64,000 bases of DNA, taken from Zerene cesonia (taxonomy: Eukaryota; Arthropoda; Insecta; Lepidoptera; Pieridae). The DNA lies in assembly GCF_012273895.1 (NCBI RefSeq), contig NC_052107.1, positions 3,410,001-3,474,000 of the forward strand, in the 5' to 3' direction. The notes beneath the pieces were generated by a model. It made no database searches. It worked only from the letters and a program-made list of their open reading frames with translations, and had not been told where the DNA came from. A program made the translations under genes and the position numbers. Below are positions 61,401-64,000 of this stretch, one piece after another (within the stretch, counting starts at the first letter, position 1; each line of letters opens with the position of its first letter).

Positions 61401-61610
61401 GATTGGTCTTTTCACTAAATTTCAAGGACAAGTTATTCAAGGGCGTTTGTGTTCAAAAGTACCGCATATTGATAGCCGATAACAGTAAGAAACTGATAAC
61501 AGGTAAATTTCAACTACGTTTAAACCCGCAAGACCGCAACTGTAAATAAACTTACCCACCTCTTGACAGCTGGCTTGAGTGATCAAGGAGTTGGACAAGA
61601 ATTTAAACAT
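46317..61610 (-). CDS. aralar1: Aralar/citrin calcium-regulated mitochondrial aspartate-glutamate carrier, 15 core exons plus alternatives
   Basis: Inner-membrane carrier that exchanges matrix aspartate for cytosolic glutamate plus a proton, part of the malate-aspartate shuttle; calcium binds the N-terminal EF-hands on the intermembrane side. With the 60944-60964 first exon the product has 670 residues. EF-hand loops: DMDKDGFISFSE (69-80) and DTNGNGLVTFEE (103-114), both canonical, and DMDGSGFISVGD (174-185). The carrier domain (about 335-620) carries the three signatures PIDLVKTRMQ, PLEIVKIRLQ and PADVIKTRLQ. The C-terminal region has HIGGYQVAMPILTGLETKFG, conserved in the family, and stop TAG at 46317-46319. 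Length matches AGC1/AGC2 (about 675-695). Introns join in frame throughout. A 1000-N gap lies in the intron between exons 6 and 7 and removes no coding sequence I can detect. Confidence 0.96.
46881..46971 (-). CDS. aralar1: Aralar exon 14
   Basis: Acceptor tttgtcccatag, donor GGATC followed by gtaagt. Reads ARVFRSSPQFAVTLVTYEIL then QRLFYVDFGG, the last transmembrane helix and the FYxDFGG end of the carrier domain. Confidence 0.97.
47165..47370 (+). mobile_element. Partial copy of the 31982-type repeat in an Aralar intron
   Basis: gtaactgagctggttaatga, ccaccgcacataatcattcg, aggaaaaggaaacggggctc. It contributes the only GC-rich stretch of this intron. Confidence 0.6.
47531..47633 (-). CDS. 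aralar1: Aralar exon 13
   Basis: Acceptor catttgacag, donor ATCG followed by gtaagt. Reads VVARSGQTTYNGVIDATRKI, YAEEGARAFWKGAI, matching the GQTTYxG and EEGxxAFWKG motifs after the third signature. Confidence 0.97.
47911..48004 (-). repeat. Three-copy tandem repeat, 30-bp period, in an Aralar intron
   Basis: Units at 47911, 47941 and 47971 line up base for base: aaattatta / taattacta / aaattataa, then gaggtagtat / gtagtaccat / gcaatagtat, then tctactacta / tctactacta / tctactagta. A degenerate minisatellite. Confidence 0.88.
48103..48225 (-). CDS. aralar1: Aralar exon 12: third carrier repeat
   Basis: Acceptor cattcgcag, donor TTACAG followed by gttaca. Reads AKFADENGYNHPLTLLAAGA and VPAASLVTPADVIKTRLQ, the third signature. 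GC-richer than its surroundings. 41 codons, phase 0. Confidence 0.97.
48479..48540. repeat. 12-bp tandem repeat (acaaacaaacat), about five units
   Basis: Perfect units of acaaacaaacat run from 48479 to 48540. They sit at the end of a short interspersed repeat whose normal tail is caaacaaacatac, so the array probably grew from that tail. Confidence 0.9.
48580..48788. mobile_element. Rearranged copy of the foldback family in an Aralar intron
   Basis: Outer arm cacgcgagtattatacattt is present, the inner left arm is duplicated and broken (tatacatttagaaattaaaa occurs twice), then aagtgttcgaaacgtcgggt and a full right arm ending aagtttttaatttct. Confidence 0.75.
49240..49452 (-). CDS. aralar1: Aralar exon 11: second carrier repeat
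   Basis: Acceptor gttttctgcag, donor GTCAAA followed by gtaatt. Contains QVVFTNPLEIVKIRLQVAGE, the second signature, and LFGLYKGAKACLLRDVPFSA then IYFPAYAHVK. 71 codons, phase 0. Confidence 0.97.
49724..49804 (-). CDS. aralar1: Aralar exon 10
   Basis: Acceptor atttatag, donor GCATGT followed by gtgagt. Reads MNDLVRDKLMDKNGNL and GAEVLAGAC, the xNDxVRDK segment and start of carrier repeat 2. The leading ATG is an internal Met. 27 codons, phase 0. Confidence 0.96.
50167..50375 (-). CDS. aralar1: Aralar exon 9: first carrier repeat
   Basis: Acceptor cgttttccag, donor TTGACT followed by gtgagt. Contains VGASAVYPIDLVKTRMQNQR, the first Px(D/E)xx(K/R) signature, then YRNSWDCFKKVIRHEGVFGL and RGLVPQLIGVAPEKAIKLT. 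Confidence 0.97.
50695..50770 (-). CDS. aralar1: Aralar exon 8: start of carrier domain, GC donor
   Basis: Acceptor ttgtttcag. Reads SPEERSVLIQILESTYRFTL then GSIAG, with the last base starting the Ala of AGAVGA. The donor is GC (GGTG followed by gcaagt). Using the nearby GT (GCTG followed by gtggca) would delete the Gly from the conserved AGAVGA motif. Confidence 0.92.
52148..52207 (-). CDS. aralar1: Aralar cassette exon 7b, 60 nt, in frame
   Basis: Acceptor after a T/C-rich tract (ttctctttctttcaatgctcaaaag), strong donor CTG followed by gtgagtac. Exactly 60 nt, phase 0 at both ends, no stop. It encodes EEVNMLRGPFRLVNLFRSIL, which would sit between KAVS of exon 7 and SPEERS of exon 8. Skipping it gives the family-standard protein, so it is inferred to be optional. 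I do not recognise it from vertebrate Aralar. No transcript data seen. Confidence 0.6.
52374..52464 (-). CDS. aralar1: Aralar exon 7: linker before the carrier domain
   Basis: Acceptor tcttcgcag, donor GTGTCG followed by gtaagt. The first base completes Gly of HTNG-R. Then RIVYNDLNAITPEQYFKQVT and RRVAEIKAVS, which matches the insect Aralar linker. Ends in phase 0. Confidence 0.94.
52465..55706 (-). other. Aralar intron 6, part after the gap in transcription order
   Basis: AT-rich intron sequence with the 53017 repeat and a second repeat-like piece at about 53870-54100 (ttcgtgtgttttgtatctcg). Nothing else recognised. Confidence 0.55.
53017..53170 (+). mobile_element. Interspersed repeat fragment (cctcttgaatcac family) in an Aralar intron
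   Basis: cacagccccggcttcgctca, ctatcctcttgaatcacact, ctaaatccgtttcgtagtta, tacataggggcagacagtgt. The same tail (catacatagggacatagg) is seen alone at 62625-62690 and reversed at 8285-8335. Confidence 0.65.
55707..56706. other. Assembly gap, 1000 N, in an Aralar intron
   Basis: Exactly 1000 N, between Aralar exons 6 and 7. The two exons join in frame, so no constitutive exon need be lost. I see no repeated flank here. Confidence 0.98.
56826..57064 (-). CDS. aralar1: Aralar exon 6: later EF-hand region
   Basis: Acceptor tatattccag, donor AACGG followed by gtgagt. Reads ISFPYYMAFNSLLNNMELIK, then TKEEFLHSAQMMSQITPLEV and DILFSLCD, matching the FNSLLNNMELxK and QxTPLExDIL motifs of the family. 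Confidence 0.96.
58420..58614 (-). CDS. aralar1: Aralar exon 5: third EF-hand loop
   Basis: Acceptor ttcacag, donor ATTGAA followed by gtaagt. Reads DKKRLVTYPEFSQFLHDFHE, then KKRDMDGSGFISVGDFRDIM. The loop has Asp at 1 and 3, Ser at 5, Gly at 6 and Asp rather than Glu at 12. 65 codons, phase 0 at both ends. Confidence 0.96.
59008..59099 (-). CDS. aralar1: Aralar exon 4
   Basis: Acceptor tttactttag, donor GGAAAG followed by gtaaat. Reads EFADVMKKTALHKKLPFNME and FVRLYFGK, conserved between the EF-hand pairs of Aralar. The first two bases complete the Glu at loop position 11. Confidence 0.95.
59180..59356 (-). CDS. aralar1: Aralar exon 3: two canonical EF-hand loops
   Basis: Acceptor gttaatacag, donor TTTG followed by gtatga. 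Contains IVDMDKDGFISFSEFQAFEG and FQLFDTNGNGLVTF. Both loops have Asp/Asn at positions 1, 3 and 5, Gly at 6 and Glu at 12 (the second Glu comes from exon 4), so both look able to bind calcium. Confidence 0.96.
59633..59771 (-). CDS. aralar1: Aralar exon 2: N-terminal EF-hand region
   Basis: Acceptor ctttttcag, donor GAAG followed by gtaaat. Reads GAGYLKRAEPDRLREIFLRY, then EKDGEKYITSENFVRKFLGL, the conserved opening of Aralar/citrin (LREIFLxYAxxxKxGExxMTxxDFVxxxLGL). Confidence 0.95.
60944..60964 (-). CDS. aralar1: Aralar candidate first exon B (MKMSSRR)
   Basis: ATG at 60964-60962 gives seven codons, MKMSSRR, then CGG followed by gtaatc, joining exon 2 in phase 0. Short, basic N-termini before the EF-hand region are usual in this family. 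A possible acceptor (aattttag) lies 19 nt upstream of the ATG on the minus strand, so it could also be the second exon of a longer transcript. Confidence 0.55.
61560..61610 (-). CDS. aralar1: Aralar candidate first exon A
   Basis: ATG at 61610-61608 gives MFKFLSNSLITQASCQE and joins exon 2 in phase 0 if the donor is GAG followed by gtgggt. A much stronger donor (GTGG followed by gtaagt) lies 4 nt further on but would shift the frame, so this may instead be a non-coding leader exon with a short upstream ORF. It lies just inside the presumed promoter side of the gene. Confidence 0.4.
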
Positions 61611-62862
61611 TACAGTAATTTTCGTCACAACACACTATTTCTGTTTTTGATGAAATTACTGTAATATTTAAGTCGGAACTTATTAGCGGAGTAAAGTTCG
61701 TTCGCCTTGATATTACGTCACAATAATAGAAAATAATATGAATCTATTTTAGTTGTTCACGCACTATTCTCATGATCAACTGCTGTCCGCCGGGTGTTGC
61801 CGGTTGTGGAGCGACAAGCGAATTGCGAATTGCGATTAGCGAAAGCGAATCTTTATTCTTTACTGTTTACCGATTCGCGACACAGATTCGCGGTCGCAAT
61901 TCGCAGTTTTTTTTATATATTATGAACAAGTACTTCTACAGGGTTACCATAATTTAAGTATTATTTCTTAGTCTTAAATTATGAACCTTTTAATCGTTGT
62001 TTTTTACATGTAATGTACTTGTACATGTAATTTACATGTAATACATCTATATATTACGTATACATATTATCCGTGTATTGTAAATATTTAAACTAACGCT
62101 AAAATTTGTAATATTATGTGTGTAATATTATCAGCACGCTACGAATAAAATCTACGAGGAAAAAAACAACAAATCAAGTTTATCATAATGATATTTTCGG
62201 TAACTGTTGTACGATAGATAAGTGTGAAATTTATCTGCTAAGCCATCTCTGTTTTGGATCCGAAAGTTTCATAACCTTTGCCTTCTTTAGTCTCTGCAGT
62301 CTGTAGGAAGAATTACATTTTATTCATTATTGTATGAGATTGATAGTAGATGGCGTGCTTAAAGAAAAATGATATTTTTGCTTTTTCTAAATATTGAGGT
62401 TTTCATTAATATTTTTGAGTTAAATAATTATCACATTGTCAAGAAGTCATGAATATTCCAGTGCCCACTTAGATTAAAATAAAATCGCTGTAATTACCAA
62501 CAATACCTAATGTAAGTGTCAAAGAATTAGTAGACATTTCTAGTCTATTAATTCGTCTCAAGTATTTTAATAGGTATTATTATACATATGAACCTTTTTA
62601 ACGTTGCGTAGTTTTGAAGATTGAAGCATACATAGGGACATAGGGACAGAGAAAGCGACTTTGTTTTATACTATGTAGTGATTAAATGTTGTCAGTTAAA
62701 TACTTTATTCGGATATTTGATTATTTTTGAGATAAACGTGATCCACCATAATTAGCCTAGATAATGTTTTAGTTCTAAGATCAACTTTTTGCAAACTACT
62801 GAACGGATTTCGATGAATTTTGGTATACATACAAGGTATGAGCTTACTTTTATGAGCTTACT

Positions 62863-63166
62863 AAGCAGTGGTGGCTCAGTGGTAAGGACCTCGGACTTCA
62901 AAATCGATAAGTCAGGGTTCGAGACCGGGCGAGCGCGCAGGAAATAAATTGATTTTTCAATTTATCTGCGCATGTAGATAACATCACCACTGCTTCATCG
63001 GTGAAGGAAAACATCGTGAGGAAACCGGCATGTCCAAGAAATAAAGTTCGACGGCATGTGACATCTGCCAACCCGCACTTGGCCAGCGTGGTAGATTATG
63101 GCCTGAACCCTCATAGGAGGCCTGAGTCCCAGCAGTGGGAACATATATGGGCTGATGATGATGATT
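62863..63166 (+). mobile_element. tRNA-derived SINE, copy 4, nested in another repeat
   Basis: Head gtggctcagtggtaagg, B-box ggttcgagacc, tail tgggctgatgatgatgatt. Flanked by the 8-bp repeat agcttact at 62855-62862 and 63167-63174. The sequence on either side (tactgaacggatttcgatga before; ggatacattttatcccgatt after) is one older repeat that it interrupts. Confidence 0.87.
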
Positions 63167-63508
63167 AGCTTACTTGGCCTGTAGGATACATTTTATCCCG
63201 ATTAAATGCTTCCTTGGGATACTATACTGCTCAGAATAAGAAATTCTGTGATATATTACTGTATATGATATGAGGATTAGTAGCGCGAGGTCAAATCCAA
63301 ACCATGTATTTGTCTGAAACAGTTCTGAAATTGATTGTTGGCCGAGCCGAGCCTTTAAGATAATTATATTAGGATTACGGCACGCGAGCTTATAATAAAA
63401 AAATTAAAAGTGCCTGGGTCCTGACTCTACGTAAACTTGTTCAGCGATGGATTTAGTACTCAAGAAAAACTTATTACTATATACTGAATTAACTCGCTCT
63501 ATTTATCT

Positions 63509-63698
63509 CATCATCATCAACAGCCCTTATATGTTCCCACTGCTGGGCTGGGACACAGGCATGAAGGTTTAGGCTATAATCCACCACGATGGCCAAGTGC
63601 GGGTTGGCAGATGTCACATGTCGTCAAACCGCAGAATAATAAAAACAAGTCTAACTTTTAATTCTTCCGGTTTCCTCACGATGTTTTCCTTCAACGTA
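63509..63698 (-). mobile_element. tRNA-derived SINE, copy 5, head missing
   Basis: Reverse strand: catcatcatcaacagccctt, ttcccactgctgggctggga, ggccaagtgcgggttggcag and ccggtttcctcacgatgttt. The tRNA-like head is absent. Flanked by atttatct at 63501-63508 and 63699-63706. Confidence 0.83.
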
Positions 63699-63951
63699 AT
63701 TTATCTAATTAATTATTTTTTAATATGTGGGTATAATGTTGCAATCCATTCATGCCATTCCTGCTTTGGTTGTTTATAAATACGTATGCAATTTGTATTA
63801 AACCTTTAACAACTTTAATCTGAAAAGGAAAACGCCTGTGTCATGTTAATCATTTAGATAAATAAATCTATCTACGTTATATTACATATAATACCGACAA
63901 TACACCTACTATGTAGTTGATATTGCGATGTAACTAAAAATATTTTTGCAG

Positions 63952-64000
63952 CAAAGTACTGTGAGTCTATTCCCGAAAAATGGGAAAAGAAATTTTGGAG
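63952..64000 (+). CDS. Possible exon at the window edge, unidentified
   Basis: Acceptor-like taaaaatatttttgcag followed by an open frame, CA then AAG TAC TGT GAG, reading KYCESIPEKWEKKFW to the end of the window. The composition looks protein-like but only 15 residues are visible. I do not recognise the protein. Confidence 0.3.

Larger units (their letters stand above)
61611..63951. other. Aralar upstream region and SINE cluster
   Basis: The first 300 bases before candidate exon A are probably promoter or leader. It includes the gcgaattgcg cluster at 61810-61910, the ttacatgtaa cluster at 62004-62042, and SINE copies 4 and 5. No open frame of note. Confidence 0.5.

Noticed and set aside
1..64000. 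CRISPR arrays, bacterial operons, riboswitches, tRNA or rRNA genes
   Set aside because: None seen. The only tRNA-like sequences are the SINE heads, and the genes have introns and metazoan families.

Overview
This window is AT-rich animal nuclear DNA with short exons, long introns and many degenerate transposable elements. The repeats (a tRNA-derived SINE whose 3' end reads tgggctgatgatgatg, a foldback element containing cccgacgtttcgaac, and short interspersed pieces beginning ctagctgcgcc) are of the kind common in butterflies and moths. The three recognisable genes have insect-type architecture. I read it as a lepidopteran scaffold. It contains three N gaps: 12759-13758, 31190-31199 and 55707-56706. 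LAYOUT. Positions 1-17097 hold no gene I can support: repeats, one assembly gap, and a roughly 2 kb sequence present on both sides of that gap. Positions 17098-36426 (+) hold 18 exons of a tolloid/BMP-1 type secreted metalloprotease: long propeptide, furin-type site, astacin domain, then CUB-CUB-EGF-CUB-EGF-CUB-CUB. The long propeptide resembles tolkin more than tolloid. The signal-peptide exon(s) lie upstream, either unseen or outside the window. Positions 39326-41240 (+) hold a complete four-exon OTU1/YOD1 deubiquitinase (311 residues). Positions 61610-46317 (-) hold a complete aspartate/glutamate mitochondrial carrier of the Aralar/citrin type (SLC25A12/13), with 15 core exons (670 residues), two candidate first exons, and a previously unmarked 60-nt in-frame cassette exon. 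YOD1 and Aralar converge on a 5 kb gene-free interval. A possible exon of a further + strand gene starts at 63952. FUNCTION. The three genes are not an operon or pathway. Tok is an extracellular protease that releases BMP ligands and processes matrix. YOD1 is a cytosolic deubiquitinase partnered with p97/VCP. Aralar exchanges aspartate and glutamate across the inner mitochondrial membrane under calcium control. MAIN POINTS OF INTEREST. (1) A symmetric 60-nt cassette exon in Aralar between the EF-hand domain and the carrier domain. (2) A GC-AG intron in Aralar. (3) Two places where sequence is duplicated on either side of an N gap, best explained as unmerged alleles, one of them inside tok. (4) A foldback element bounded by a perfect 14-bp direct repeat. 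(5) SINE copies with clear target-site duplications.
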